Shown here: positions 28,157 through 35,826 of the stretch, one piece after another
Position numbering within the stretch: the stretch's first letter is position 1
Layout of the letters: each line of letters opens with the position of its first letter
Assembly (NCBI GenBank): GCA_017308475.1
Contig: JAFKEU010000004.1
Location: forward strand, 1 to 64,000
Reading direction: 5' to 3'
Length of the DNA stretch: 64,000 nucleotides
Source of the DNA: Alphaproteobacteria bacterium
Lineage (GTDB): Bacteria > Pseudomonadota > Alphaproteobacteria > Micropepsales > Micropepsaceae
Program-made: the position numbers and the translations under genes
The notes under the pieces: model-generated
The model's database searches: none
What the model was told of the DNA's origin: nothing
What the model saw: the letters and a program-made list of their open reading frames with translations, nothing else

Positions 28157-28431
28157 GAAAACGAATACCGCCGACCAGCCCGTTCGCCGCCGGGGCGGCC
28201 AGCCCGGCAACAGGAACGCGGCGCGGAAGGTCCCCACCTTGTCCCCTTACCAGGTCAAACAGCTGGTAAGGGCCTTCCGGCGACGCGTGCGCCTGGCCAT
28301 CCGGCTGGCGGAAGCGCAATTGGCGATCCAATCTCCAAATTGTCATGGCCCGTCCCCCGGACTGCGCTTCGCGCAGCCGGAGGATAAACTCCAGCGGGCC
28401 ACCCAGGTGACGCAAGCGCCGGCGCCTGCTG
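28143..28431 (+). pseudogene. Small basic GGQPGNRN-motif protein, 3' end disrupted by a repeat
   Basis: The frame starts MRKNEKTNTADQPVRRRGGQ and continues PGNRNAARKVPTLSPYQVKQ. The RxGGQPGNRNA motif is common at the N-terminus of small phage- or plasmid-associated DNA-binding proteins. After about 66 codons the frame enters the dispersed hairpin repeat at 28346-28401 and has no stop until 28898, reading antisense through tadA. The repeat appears to have replaced the original end of the gene. I give the end as the tadA boundary. It may never have been a functional gene. Confidence 0.35.
28346..28401. repeat. Dispersed hairpin repeat, copy 2
   Basis: TGGCCCG (28346-28352) pairs with CGGGCCA (28395-28401), and the interior hairpin CTGCG-CTT-CGCAG lies within CCGG...CCGG. 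It shares TGTCATGG, CCCCCGG and GGAGGATAAA with copy 1 at 25545-25591. It sits inside the 3' part of a small open frame and about 30 bases before the tadA stop. Confidence 0.7.
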
Positions 28432-28884
28432 TTAAACCCGCTTCGCGCGGAAAAATGCGCGCAGCACCTCGCCCGCCTCCGCCGCGTCCCCTGCCCGCAC
28501 CACCACCGGGCGATGATGACAGGTCGGCTGCTCGAAAAAGCGTGGCCCGTGCACGATCGCCCCGCCCTTGGGGTCTTCCGCCGCGAATACCAGCCTTGCC
28601 ACCCGCGCCAGGCTCATCGCCCCGGCACACATCGCGCAGGGCTCCAGGCTGGCGAAGAGCGTGGTGCCCAAAAGCCGCTCATTGCCCAGCGCCGCGGCGC
28701 TGGCCTGCATCACCAGCATTTCGGCATGGGCGGTGGGGTCCTTGCGTTCCAGGATGCGATTGCCGCTGCGGGCCAGCAGCGTTCCGTCCGCCGCCAGCAA
28801 CACGGCGCCCACCGGCACCTCGCCCCTGCCGGCAGCGGCTTTCGCTTCTTCCAGCGCCAGTGCTATGGCTTCTTCATCCGTCAT
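28432..28884 (-). CDS. tadA: tRNA-specific adenosine deaminase TadA
   Basis: 150 residues, the normal TadA length. Zinc-dependent deaminase motifs: HAE at 53-55 (catalytic Glu55) and PCAMC with Cys83 and Cys86. The enzyme converts A34 of tRNA-Arg(ACG) to inosine. A guanine-deaminase-like role is less likely because EPCAMCAGAM and RLVFAAEDPKGGA are TadA-type. The start is divergent from the pseudouridine synthase with 15 bases between start codons, a conserved tadA-rsuA/rluB arrangement. Confidence 0.9.
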   Translation of the reverse strand: MTDEEAIALALEEAKAAAGRGEVPVGAVLLAADGTLLARSGNRILERKDPTAHAEMLVMQASAAALGNERLLGTTLFASLEPCAMCAGAMSLARVARLVFAAEDPKGGAIVHGPRFFEQPTCHHRPVVVRAGDAAEAGEVLRAFFRAKRV

Positions 28885-28899
28885 GCCGCAGGAGTTAGC

Positions 28900-29703
28900 G
28901 TGCCCGCCCCCAAAAAGCCAGAAAAGCAAAAGCCGGAAAGGCCCAACGCACCGGGCACCCATGACGGCGATCGCATCGCAAAAGTCATTGCCCGGGCCGG
29001 CATCTGCTCGCGCCGCGACGCCGAAAAGCTGATCGCCGAAGGCCGGGTGAAGCTGAATGGCGAGCTTGTCACCAGCCCCGCTCGTAATGTCACCGAAACC
29101 GATCTGGTCTCGGTGGACGACAAGCCGCTTGCCCAGCCTGAAGCCGCACGCATGTGGCGCTATCACAAGCCTGCCGGGCTGGTGACCACCCACAAGGACG
29201 AAAAGGGCAGGCCCACGGTTTTCGCCGGCCTGCCCAAATCGCTGGGCCGGGTGGTGTCGGTGGGGCGGCTGGACTTCAACTCCGAAGGCCTGCTGCTGCT
29301 GACCAATGACGGCGACATTGCCAGGCGCATGGAGGTTCCTTCCGCCGGCTGGACGCGGGTCTATCGCGTGCGCCTGTTCGGCAAGGTGACCCAGGCCGAC
29401 CTGGACCGGCTGGCCGAGGGCACCACCATCGACGGGGTGAAATACGGCCCCATAATCGCCGACCTGGAGCGGTCCAAGGGCGTCTATGCCTGGGCACGGG
29501 TCAGCCTGAAAGAAGGCAAGAACCGCGAGGTCAAACGGGTGATGGAAAGCCTGGGCCTGAAGGTGGCGCGGCTGATTCGCGTCTCATACGGTCCCTTCCA
29601 GCTGGGCCATCTGGCCGAAGGCCAGGTGGAAGAAATTCCCGCCCGCCTGTGGCGCGAAAGGCTGGGAATCGGGCGCAAGAAACGGGGTGCCCTTGAAGGG
29701 TGA
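28900..29703 (+). CDS. rluB: Pseudouridine synthase, RsuA/RluB family
   Basis: 267 residues from a GTG start with AGGAG at 28890-28894. An S4 RNA-binding domain (RIAKVIARAGICSRRDAEKL, about 25-44) precedes the catalytic domain, with the nucleophile Asp125 in VGRLDFNSEGLLLLT. The basic N-terminal tail (PKKPEKQKPERPN) is an alphaproteobacterial feature. RluB would modify U2605 of 23S rRNA and RsuA U516 of 16S. The KGVYAWARVSLKEGKNREVKR block is shared, so the choice of RluB is tentative. Confidence 0.85.
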   Translation: MPAPKKPEKQKPERPNAPGTHDGDRIAKVIARAGICSRRDAEKLIAEGRVKLNGELVTSPARNVTETDLVSVDDKPLAQPEAARMWRYHKPAGLVTTHKDEKGRPTVFAGLPKSLGRVVSVGRLDFNSEGLLLLTNDGDIARRMEVPSAGWTRVYRVRLFGKVTQADLDRLAEGTTIDGVKYGPIIADLERSKGVYAWARVSLKEGKNREVKRVMESLGLKVARLIRVSYGPFQLGHLAEGQVEEIPARLWRERLGIGRKKRGALEG

Positions 29704-29742
29704 AAGTGCTAGACACCCGCCGACGAACCGGAGGCAGCCGCC

Positions 29743-29976
29743 ATGGGCAGCATGAAAGACAAGAGAAAGAACCAACTGCCCCCGCCCTATGCCGCCGAAA
29801 CCCGGGATGTGCGCTTTGCGGGAACCTTCGAGGTGCTGGTACCGGTGCCCGGCCGCAACAAGCCGCACAAGGTGCCGCTGCAGTTTCCCACCCTCTCCGC
29901 CGCCGAGAACTGGATCCACAGCCCCGACGGGCGCGACCAGATCGCCGAGATTCTCGAAACCGGCGGAGTCAGGTAG
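29743..29976 (+). CDS. Hypothetical 77-residue protein
   Basis: Begins MGSMKDKRKNQLPPPYAAET, with a second possible start at the internal ATG 29752. Soluble, no cysteines, with FEVLVPVPGRNKPHKVPLQF suggesting a small beta-rich domain and a C-terminal helix (SAAENWIHSPDGRDQIAEIL). The last segment resembles the tail of small alphaproteobacterial hypothetical proteins, but I cannot name a family. It lies 39 bases after the pseudouridine synthase and is probably co-transcribed. A terminator follows at 29987. Confidence 0.6.
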   Translation: MGSMKDKRKNQLPPPYAAETRDVRFAGTFEVLVPVPGRNKPHKVPLQFPTLSAAENWIHSPDGRDQIAEILETGGVR

Positions 29977-29986
29977 GCCTTAAAAG

Positions 29987-30020
29987 AAGCGCCGCCTCCC
30001 GGATGGAAGACGGCGCTTTC
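29987..30020. terminator. Bidirectional intrinsic terminator
   Basis: AAGCGCCG (29987-29994) pairs with CGGCGCTT (30011-30018), followed on the plus strand by TTTCTT and preceded by TTAAAAGA, which gives a T-rich run on the minus strand. It lies between two convergent genes ending at 29976 and 30036, so it should end both transcripts. Confidence 0.65.
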
Positions 30021-30035
30021 TTCGGATCGCGGTCT

Positions 30036-30428
30036 TCAGGGACCGGTGGAATAGACGCCGCCGGTCGAACCGCCGGCAGCCGAACCCAGAGCCTGGCCAC
30101 GGGTGGTATGCGGGCCGATCTCGGTCCACCCGCCGACCTTGCTGGTGCCGTCCATCGAGAAATTGTTGGTGCCGTGCAGTGGATGGCGTTGGGCAGTCGT
30201 CACGCCATACGGATCGATCGGCGGGCCGTAGGCGACTTCGACATCCTCCGTCGCAATTGCACCGTCATAGCTGCGCCGCATCGCGTCGCGGTAGCCCTGG
30301 TCGTGGCCGTCACGATAATCAGGGCGGGAATTGTCCGCATAGGGACTATTGTCGCCGTACGACGATTGCGCGGCCGCCGGCAGGGCGAATGCGCAAAGCG
30401 CGGCGGCGGCCAAAAGCATTCTGTTCAT
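30036..30428 (-). CDS. Small secreted protein next to an ECF sigma factor
   Basis: 130 residues with a Sec signal peptide (MNRMLLAAAALCAFALPAAAQ, cleavage after about residue 20). The mature part is Tyr/Asp/Gly-rich (SSYGDNSPYADNSRPDYRDG) and ends in a glycine-rich tail, GSAAGGSTGGVYSTGP. No family recognised. It is transcribed divergently from the ECF sigma gene and is preceded by a sequence close to the alphaproteobacterial ECF promoter type, so it is a candidate member of that sigma factor's regulon. AAGGAG precedes the start. Confidence 0.65.
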   Translation of the reverse strand: MNRMLLAAAALCAFALPAAAQSSYGDNSPYADNSRPDYRDGHDQGYRDAMRRSYDGAIATEDVEVAYGPPIDPYGVTTAQRHPLHGTNNFSMDGTSKVGGWTEIGPHTTRGQALGSAAGGSTGGVYSTGP

Positions 30429-30472
30429 GGAACCGTACTCCTTGGACCTTCTTTTCCCGCCTGTCCGATGGA

Positions 30473-30526
30473 AACGCGCGGAGCTGGCTTGGGTTACAAT
30501 GGAACCTGCCTTGCTGTAACTTCGGG
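30473..30526. promoter_or_regulatory. Divergent ECF-type promoter candidates
   Basis: On the minus strand GTAAC (30497-30493) is followed after 16 bases by CGTT (30476-30473). On the plus strand GGAAC (30501-30505) is followed after 17 bases by CGGG (30523-30526). GGAAC-N16/17-CGTT is the known pattern for alphaproteobacterial ECF (EcfG-type) promoters. Each candidate has one or two mismatches. They point to the secreted protein and to the sigma gene respectively. Confidence 0.4.
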
Positions 30527-30562
30527 CCGAATCCGGCGAAATCCCTTCTTCAGGAGCCCTGC

Positions 30563-31132
30563 TTGATCGCCCAGGAGGCGCAATACCGGGACTGGATGCT
30601 GGCCGCCCTGGCGGGCGATGCCGCAAAATACCGGATGCTGCTGGCGGCGCTGACCCGGCACCTGAGGAGCTATTTTGCGCGCCGTCTGTCCGATTCGGGC
30701 GGCGCGGCCGAGGACGCAGTGCAGGAAACCCTGATCGCAATTCATGCGCGCCGCGCGACCTACGACCCCAGCCTGCCTTTCACGGCCTGGGTCTACGGCA
30801 TCGCGCGCTACAAGCTGATCGACGAATACCGGCGGGCGAAACGGCGTGCCACCGTGCCCCTGGACGAAGCCATCGACCTGTTCGGCCGTGACGAAGCCGA
30901 AGCCGCCACCGCCCGGCGCGACGTTTCCAAGCTGCTGGCCAGGCTGCCGGAAGCCAAGCGCCGGCTGGTGGAACAGATCAAGCTCGACGGCACCTCTGTC
31001 GCCGAGGCGGCGGCCGAAAGCGGGCTGTCGGAATCGGCGGTGAAGGTGAACGTTCACCGCGCCATCCGGTCCTTGACGCGGTCGGTGCAGGCCCCATCCA
31101 TCCACGACGGGGACAGCGATGCAGACCGATGA
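30563..31132 (+). CDS. ECF-family RNA polymerase sigma factor
   Basis: 189 residues from a TTG start with CAGGAG six bases upstream. Sigma region 2 (SGGAAEDAVQETLIAIHARR..FTAWVYGIARYKLIDEYRRAK) and region 4 (LPEAKRRLVEQIKLDGTSVAEAAAESGLSESAVKVNVHRAIRSL) are complete. The end overlaps the start of an NrsF-type membrane anti-sigma gene by 14 bases, the standard pairing for this ECF group. An in-frame ATG at 30596 would give a shorter protein lacking the first helix. The inducing signal is unknown. Confidence 0.85.
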   Translation: MIAQEAQYRDWMLAALAGDAAKYRMLLAALTRHLRSYFARRLSDSGGAAEDAVQETLIAIHARRATYDPSLPFTAWVYGIARYKLIDEYRRAKRRATVPLDEAIDLFGRDEAEAATARRDVSKLLARLPEAKRRLVEQIKLDGTSVAEAAAESGLSESAVKVNVHRAIRSLTRSVQAPSIHDGDSDADR

Positions 31133-31757
31133 ACTGATCGCCCTTCTCTCGGAGGGGCTGGAGCCAGTACGTCCAGGCACCCTGGCTCGCCAGACCGCGC
31201 TGGGCGTTGGCGTCGGACTGGTGCTGTCCACCATCCTGATGCTGACCTGGCTTGGCCTGCGTCCCGACTTTGACAGTGCGATGGTCAGCTTCGGCATGTG
31301 GATGAAACTGGCCTATGCCTTTGCGCTGGCGGCCTTTGCGCTGTGGGCGTTGGAGCGGCTGGGACGTCCGGGCAGCGATGCGCGCCGCCCTCTGCTTATG
31401 CTGGCGCTACCGGTAGGCGCCATCCTGGTTCTTTCGGCGATCCAGATGATGGCACCCGACGCGGATCGGACGGCCCTGGTGATGGGCCATTCCAGCGACG
31501 TCTGCGCCACCAACATTCTGGGGTGCTCACTGCCACTGCTGGCAGCGGCCTTCTGGATTCTCAGGCGCATGGCCCCCACCAGCCTGGGGTTGACCGGGGC
31601 GGTTGCAGGCCTGTTCGCAGGCGGCGCCGGAGCCTTCGTCTATGCCTTCCATTGTACCGAGGCGACCGCCCCATTCGTGCTGGTATGGTACACGCTGGGG
31701 GTGGGGCTGACCGCGTTAACGGGGGCGATCCTGGGGCGTTGGCTGCTGCGGTGGTAA
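31119..31757 (+). CDS. NrsF-family (DUF1109) membrane anti-sigma factor
   Basis: 212 residues: a short cytoplasmic N-terminus (MQTDELIALLSEGLEPVRPG) that should bind the sigma factor, then six membrane helices. The DUF1109 pattern includes cysteines at about residues 128 and 135 in SSDVCATNILGCS and one at about 178 in FHCTEATAPF, which are conserved in the family. NrsF proteins in Caulobacter keep their ECF sigma factors inactive until metal or oxidative stress. The same role is inferred here from the overlap with the sigma gene. Confidence 0.85.
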   Translation: MQTDELIALLSEGLEPVRPGTLARQTALGVGVGLVLSTILMLTWLGLRPDFDSAMVSFGMWMKLAYAFALAAFALWALERLGRPGSDARRPLLMLALPVGAILVLSAIQMMAPDADRTALVMGHSSDVCATNILGCSLPLLAAAFWILRRMAPTSLGLTGAVAGLFAGGAGAFVYAFHCTEATAPFVLVWYTLGVGLTALTGAILGRWLLRW

Positions 31758-31893
31758 CAGCACTTCACATCAGGCACTGGCCAATGCGCCGCGCACCCAT
31801 ACGACCAGAACCGCCACCGCGCAGACGGTCTAAATCAAGCCACTCGTCGGCGCAGCCGGCCACCAAATATCACCTTTGAAAACGCTGAGTCCT

Positions 31894-32067
31894 TCACAGC
31901 GCCCGCGGATAGGACGGTCCGGACTGAGCGCTTGGGCTGAAGAAGCCCGATTCAGCGACATAGATCCCAAAACCTGCAAGCAACAGGGCGACCACCACCC
32001 ATGCAACAATCTTTGAGGTTTTGTCCCGAGTCTCTTCTGCATGGTGAAATTCTTGCATACCGGCCAT
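31894..32067 (-). CDS. 57-residue single-span membrane microprotein
   Basis: Reads MAGMQEFHHAEETRDKTSKI followed by a hydrophobic span VAWVVVALLLAGFGIYVAES (about 21-40) and a polar tail ending PSYPRAL. GGGAGG (32079-32074 on the minus strand) lies six bases before the ATG, an optimal ribosome-binding site that argues for translation. The N-terminus is charged and should face the cytoplasm. No family recognised. It lies in the otherwise empty 580-base gap between nrsF and tetR. The flanks, 31758-31893 and 32068-32315, show only an AT-rich promoter-like stretch. Confidence 0.6.
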   Translation of the reverse strand: MAGMQEFHHAEETRDKTSKIVAWVVVALLLAGFGIYVAESGFFSPSAQSGPSYPRAL

Positions 32068-32315
32068 TGCATACCTCCCGATGTCTCCGCGCGCGGCGGA
32101 TCTGTCTTAAGTGCGCGTCTCCACTGCCGTGATTTTTTATTGTTGATGCCCGTACTTGCCTGTTGGGGCCTTCCAGCCCGAAGCAGACGCGACAAAATAT
32201 AGCACGCCATCTTCGTCTGAGGGAAAATTTCCCGGGCCGTCCCCACCCCAAAAAGTTCAGAGATGAAGCGATTAAAGGATCGCTGAACTTCAACGACAGG
32301 TCCCAGGCCCTTGGA

Positions 32316-32337
32316 AATAACCAACCAGTCAGTTATT
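32316..32337. promoter_or_regulatory. TetR operator candidate
   Basis: A 22-bp interrupted palindrome with arms AATAAC / GTTATT and inner AC..GT symmetry around CCAGTCAG. It ends one base before the TetR start codon. The size and symmetry suit a TetR dimer, so autorepression of the efflux operon is likely. Confidence 0.6.
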
Positions 32338-32338
32338 A

Positions 32339-32995
32339 ATGCGGGCAATGGCGGCACTTCGCTGGCAGCGCAGGAAGGACGAACGGGCACCCGCAATTCT
32401 GCGGGCGGCGCTTGCCTGCTTCGCTGAGAGCGGATTTGCCGCCACTCGCATGGAAGACATCGCCACGCGCGCCGGCATCACCAAAGGTACCGTTTATCTT
32501 TATTTCGATAGCAAGGCCGCGCTGTTCCAGGCCCTGGCGCGCCAGGCCATCGGTGCGCGGCTTGGCGAGATTGCCAAGGGACTTGAGAGTTTCGAGGGCT
32601 CCAGTGAAGAGCTGCTGCGCATGGTGCTTTCGACCCTGGGTCATATCGCGCGCACCAGCGATGGCGTGGTGCTGCCCAAGATAATGCTCGCCGAGGTTGG
32701 GCAGTTTCCTGAATTGGCCGAATTTTGGCGGCGCGAGATAATCGACCGCGGGTTGGCCCTGTTCGAATCCATCATTCGGCGGGGGATCGCGCGCGGCGAA
32801 TTCCGGAACATGCCGCCTCAGCATGCTGCGCGGCTTTGCGTTGCGCCATTCCTGATCGTGGCATTCTGGCGCACTGTCTTCAGCCGTTTTGACGAGACGC
32901 CTTATGACTATCAGGGGCTGATTGATGCCCATATCGAAACGCTGTTGCGCGGCCTCAAGGCCGATGCGCCGCCGGCCCACCAAAAGGCGCGATGA
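32339..32995 (+). CDS. TetR/AcrR-family regulator of an efflux operon (CecR/YbiH-like context)
   Basis: 218 residues. The N-terminal HTH is clear: ILRAALACFAESGFAATRMEDIATRAGITKGTVYLYFDSKAALF (about 20-63). The C-terminal part resembles the TetR_C ligand domain of regulators that precede HlyD-ABC-2 exporters. Gene order TetR, HlyD, ABC ATPase, ABC-2 permease matches E. coli cecR-ybhG-ybhF-ybhS. ATG 32348 is an alternative start that would leave more space after the operator. It is coupled to the HlyD gene by an ATGATG overlap. Confidence 0.85.
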   Translation: MRAMAALRWQRRKDERAPAILRAALACFAESGFAATRMEDIATRAGITKGTVYLYFDSKAALFQALARQAIGARLGEIAKGLESFEGSSEELLRMVLSTLGHIARTSDGVVLPKIMLAEVGQFPELAEFWRREIIDRGLALFESIIRRGIARGEFRNMPPQHAARLCVAPFLIVAFWRTVFSRFDETPYDYQGLIDAHIETLLRGLKADAPPAHQKAR

Positions 32996-33816
32996 TGAAG
33001 AGATTTCTGTCCCTGATGGTGCTGCTGGCGCTTGTCGGGTGCGAGAAGCCGCATGACGATGGCTGGCTGGGCTATGGCGAAGGCGACTTCGCCTATATTT
33101 CCGCGCCGCAGCCCGGATGGGTGACTGAGATGGGGGTTGAGCGCGGCAAGCTCGTCCGTCGTGGTGACCTGCTGTTCGTGCTGGACGATGCCCAGCAGCA
33201 GGCCAGCCACGACCAGGCGCAGGCCGCGTTGGCCCAGGCGCGCGCCTCGCTGACGCAGGAACGGTCCAACCTTTCCTATGCCGCCACCGAACTGTCGCGC
33301 CAGGACAATCTCGCCAAGGCCGGCGCCGGCACTCCCTCCCAGCGAGACCAGGCACTGACGCAATACCAGCAATCGCGCGCGCGCATCGCCCAGCTGGAGG
33401 CCCAGATCAGGCAGATGACCGCCAGCCTGGGTGGAGCCGCCTACACCCTGTCGCAGCGCCGCGTCGTTGCGCAGACAGAAGGGCCGGTACAGGACATCTA
33501 CTTCCGCCCGGGCGAGTATGTGCCCGCTTCCACCCCGGTGATTTCGCTTCTGCCGCCCGCAAATGTCTACGCCCGCTTCTTCGTGCCCGAGACCGAACTG
33601 GCCAAGGTGCATTTGGGCCAGCAGGTGCGCATCAGCTGCGACGGCTGCAAGCCAATGACGGCCACCATCACTTTCATCGCTGCACAGGAGGAATTCACCC
33701 CCCCGGTGATCTTCAGCGTCGGAAACCGGGAAAAGCTGGTTTTCAAGCTGGAGGCGCGCGCGCCTGGCGGCCTGCCGCTGCACCCCGGCCAGCCGATCCA
33801 GGTGCGGGCGCTGTGA
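32992..33816 (+). CDS. HlyD-family membrane-fusion lipoprotein (YbhG-like)
   Basis: 274 residues. The N-terminus is a lipoprotein signal with lipobox LVGC (Cys17), so the protein should be anchored in the inner-membrane outer leaflet. Next come the half-lipoyl segment ISAPQPGWVTEMGVERGKLVRRGDLLF (about 36-62), a periplasmic coiled-coil hairpin (68-138) and the second half-lipoyl plus beta-barrel (GPVQDIYFRPGEYVPASTPVI, about 161-181). It would link the ABC-2 permease to an outer-membrane channel not encoded here. The stop overlaps the GTG start of the ATPase gene. Confidence 0.85.
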   Translation: MMKRFLSLMVLLALVGCEKPHDDGWLGYGEGDFAYISAPQPGWVTEMGVERGKLVRRGDLLFVLDDAQQQASHDQAQAALAQARASLTQERSNLSYAATELSRQDNLAKAGAGTPSQRDQALTQYQQSRARIAQLEAQIRQMTASLGGAAYTLSQRRVVAQTEGPVQDIYFRPGEYVPASTPVISLLPPANVYARFFVPETELAKVHLGQQVRISCDGCKPMTATITFIAAQEEFTPPVIFSVGNREKLVFKLEARAPGGLPLHPGQPIQVRAL

Positions 33817-34699
33817 CGGCATCCCTTGCCATTGACGTCAGGGGACTGACCAAGCGCTTCGGCAACAAGCTGGCGGTGGACCATATCGACATCGCCGTGC
33901 CCGAAGGTCAGGTGTGGGGCTTTCTGGGGCCCAACGGGTCGGGCAAGACCACGACCATCCGCATGCTGTGCGGGCTGCTGCGCGCGGACGACGGGCGTGG
34001 CACCTGCCTGGGGCTGGATTTCCGCACCCAGTCCGAGGCGATCAAGCGCCAGGTGGGATACATGACCCAGCGCTTCAGTTTCTGGGAAGACCTGTCGATC
34101 CGCGAGAATCTTGACTTCGTCGCCCGGCTCTATGGCATCCGGAACAGGCGCGCCCGGATTGACGAAACGCTGGACCAGCTGGGCCTGGCCCAACGCCAGC
34201 GCCAGCTGGCAGGCGAATTGTCGGGCGGCTGGAAGCAGCGCATGGCGCTGGCAGCCTGCATGCTGCACGACCCCCGGCTGCTGCTGCTGGATGAACCCAC
34301 CGCCGGCGTCGATCCCAAGGCGCGGCGCGACTTCTGGGAGGAAATCCATGCCCTCTCCGAGCGCGGCCTGACGAGGCCGAGCGCTGCGACCGCATTGTCT
34401 ACATCCTGAACGGCAGGCTGGTGGCGCGCGGCTCGGTCGCCGAGGTTCTTGAGCAATCCGGCCTGCACACTTTCGTGCTTGAGGGCGAAAATGTCCGTCA
34501 TCTTTCGCGGGAACTGGAGGGCAGGCCTGGGGTGGACTATGTCGGCTTCTTCGGCGCGGTGCTCCATGTCAGCGGCCACGACCGCGACCGCCTGGTCGCG
34601 ACGCTGGCGCCCTATCGCGCGCATGACGGCATACGCGTGAGCGAGACCCAGACCAGCCTGGAGGATGTCTTCATCGACCTGCAGGAGGCGGCGAAATGA
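33813..34699 (+). pseudogene. ABC ATPase (YbhF-like) with H-loop deletion and frameshift
   Basis: The first frame (GTG 33813 to TGA 34409) encodes Walker A GPNGSGKT (39-46), signature LSGGW (136-140) and Walker B LLLLDEP (156-162), then leaves the family pattern after ERGLT. The family continuation resumes in the next frame at 34370 (DEAERCDRIVYILNGRLVAR) and runs to 34699. About eight residues that should contain the H-loop histidine (a VLVSTHYM-like stretch) are missing between them. The four bases GACG (34370-34373) at the junction fit a deletion between short direct repeats. Downstream translation can restart at ATG 34421, giving 92 residues. The ATPase should be inactive unless this is a sequencing or assembly error. 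Confidence 0.8.
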
Positions 34700-35826
34700 G
34701 ATTCTCGCCGCGCCGGATCGCCGCCATTCTGACCAAGGAGTTCCTGCAGCTGCGGCGGGACAAGCTGACGCTGGCGATGATCATCGGCGTGCCGTTGCTC
34801 CAGCTGTGCCTGTTCGGCTTTGCCATCAACCTCAATCCCAAGAACCTGCCCACCGCCATATCGGTGGGCGATCCGGGCATCTTTGCCCGCTCCATCGTCG
34901 CGGCGCTGGAAAACAGCAGCTATTTCCAGATTGTCGCCCAGACAAACTCGCCCGCCGCCGCGCGTCGCATGCTGCGCGAGGGCCAGGTGATCTTCGTGGT
35001 GGAAATTCCGGTCAATTTCACCCGCGACATCGTGCGCGGCGCCCGGCCCGATCTTCTGATCGAATCCGACGCAACCGATCCGGCCGCGGGGTCCTATGCG
35101 CTGGCGGCCTTCAACAATCTGGCTGGCACGGCGCTGCGCGACGACTTGGTGGGCCCCTTGAAGGCGCGCGCCCAGGGCCCGCCGCCGTTCAACGCCGTCT
35201 CCCACCTGCTCTACAATCCGGAATCCAACACCCAGTACAATATCGTGCCGGGCCTTCTGGCCATCATCCTGACCATGACCATGGTGCTGATGACCTGCCT
35301 GGCGCTGACGCGCGAGCGCGAGCGCGGCACCTATGAAAACCTGCTGGCCATGCCGGCGACGCCGCTGGAGATCATGATCGGCAAGATCACGCCCAATATC
35401 GTGATCGGCGCGATCCAGAGCAGCCTGATCCTGCTGATGGCGCGCTTCATCTTCGGCGTGCCGATGATCGGATCGCTGGGCCTTCTTACCGCGGCCCTGA
35501 CAGTCTACATCATCGCCAATCTGGCCGTCGGCTATACTTTCTCCACCGTGGCGCAAAACCAGCTTCAGGCCATGCAGATGACGCTGTTCTTCATCCTGCC
35601 GACGGTGATGCTGTCGGGCTTCGCCTTCCCCTTCATGGGCATGCCCGGCTGGGCACGGGCACTGGGCGAGGTGCTTCCCGCCACCCACTTCCTGCGCGTC
35701 GTGCGCGGGATCATGCTCAAGGGCAATGGTGCAATCGACATCTGGCCCGACATGTGGCCGCTGGCCCTGTTTACCCTGGCCGCGGGGACGGTGGCGTTGC
35801 TGCGCTTCCGCCGCACGCTGGACTGA
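34696..35826 (+). CDS. ABC-2-type permease (YbhS-like)
   Basis: 376 residues: one N-terminal helix (about 22-44), a periplasmic domain of about 130 residues, then five C-terminal helices with the ABC-2 signature TRERERGTYENLLAMPATPLEIMIGKITPNI (about 211-241). It pairs with the ATPase and HlyD adaptor for export of a small hydrophobic or cationic compound. The usual second permease (YbhR) is absent, so this exporter would need to be a homodimer. The ATGA overlap with the damaged ATPase gene shows the operon was intact until recently. Confidence 0.87.
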   Translation: MRFSPRRIAAILTKEFLQLRRDKLTLAMIIGVPLLQLCLFGFAINLNPKNLPTAISVGDPGIFARSIVAALENSSYFQIVAQTNSPAAARRMLREGQVIFVVEIPVNFTRDIVRGARPDLLIESDATDPAAGSYALAAFNNLAGTALRDDLVGPLKARAQGPPPFNAVSHLLYNPESNTQYNIVPGLLAIILTMTMVLMTCLALTRERERGTYENLLAMPATPLEIMIGKITPNIVIGAIQSSLILLMARFIFGVPMIGSLGLLTAALTVYIIANLAVGYTFSTVAQNQLQAMQMTLFFILPTVMLSGFAFPFMGMPGWARALGEVLPATHFLRVVRGIMLKGNGAIDIWPDMWPLALFTLAAGTVALLRFRRTLD

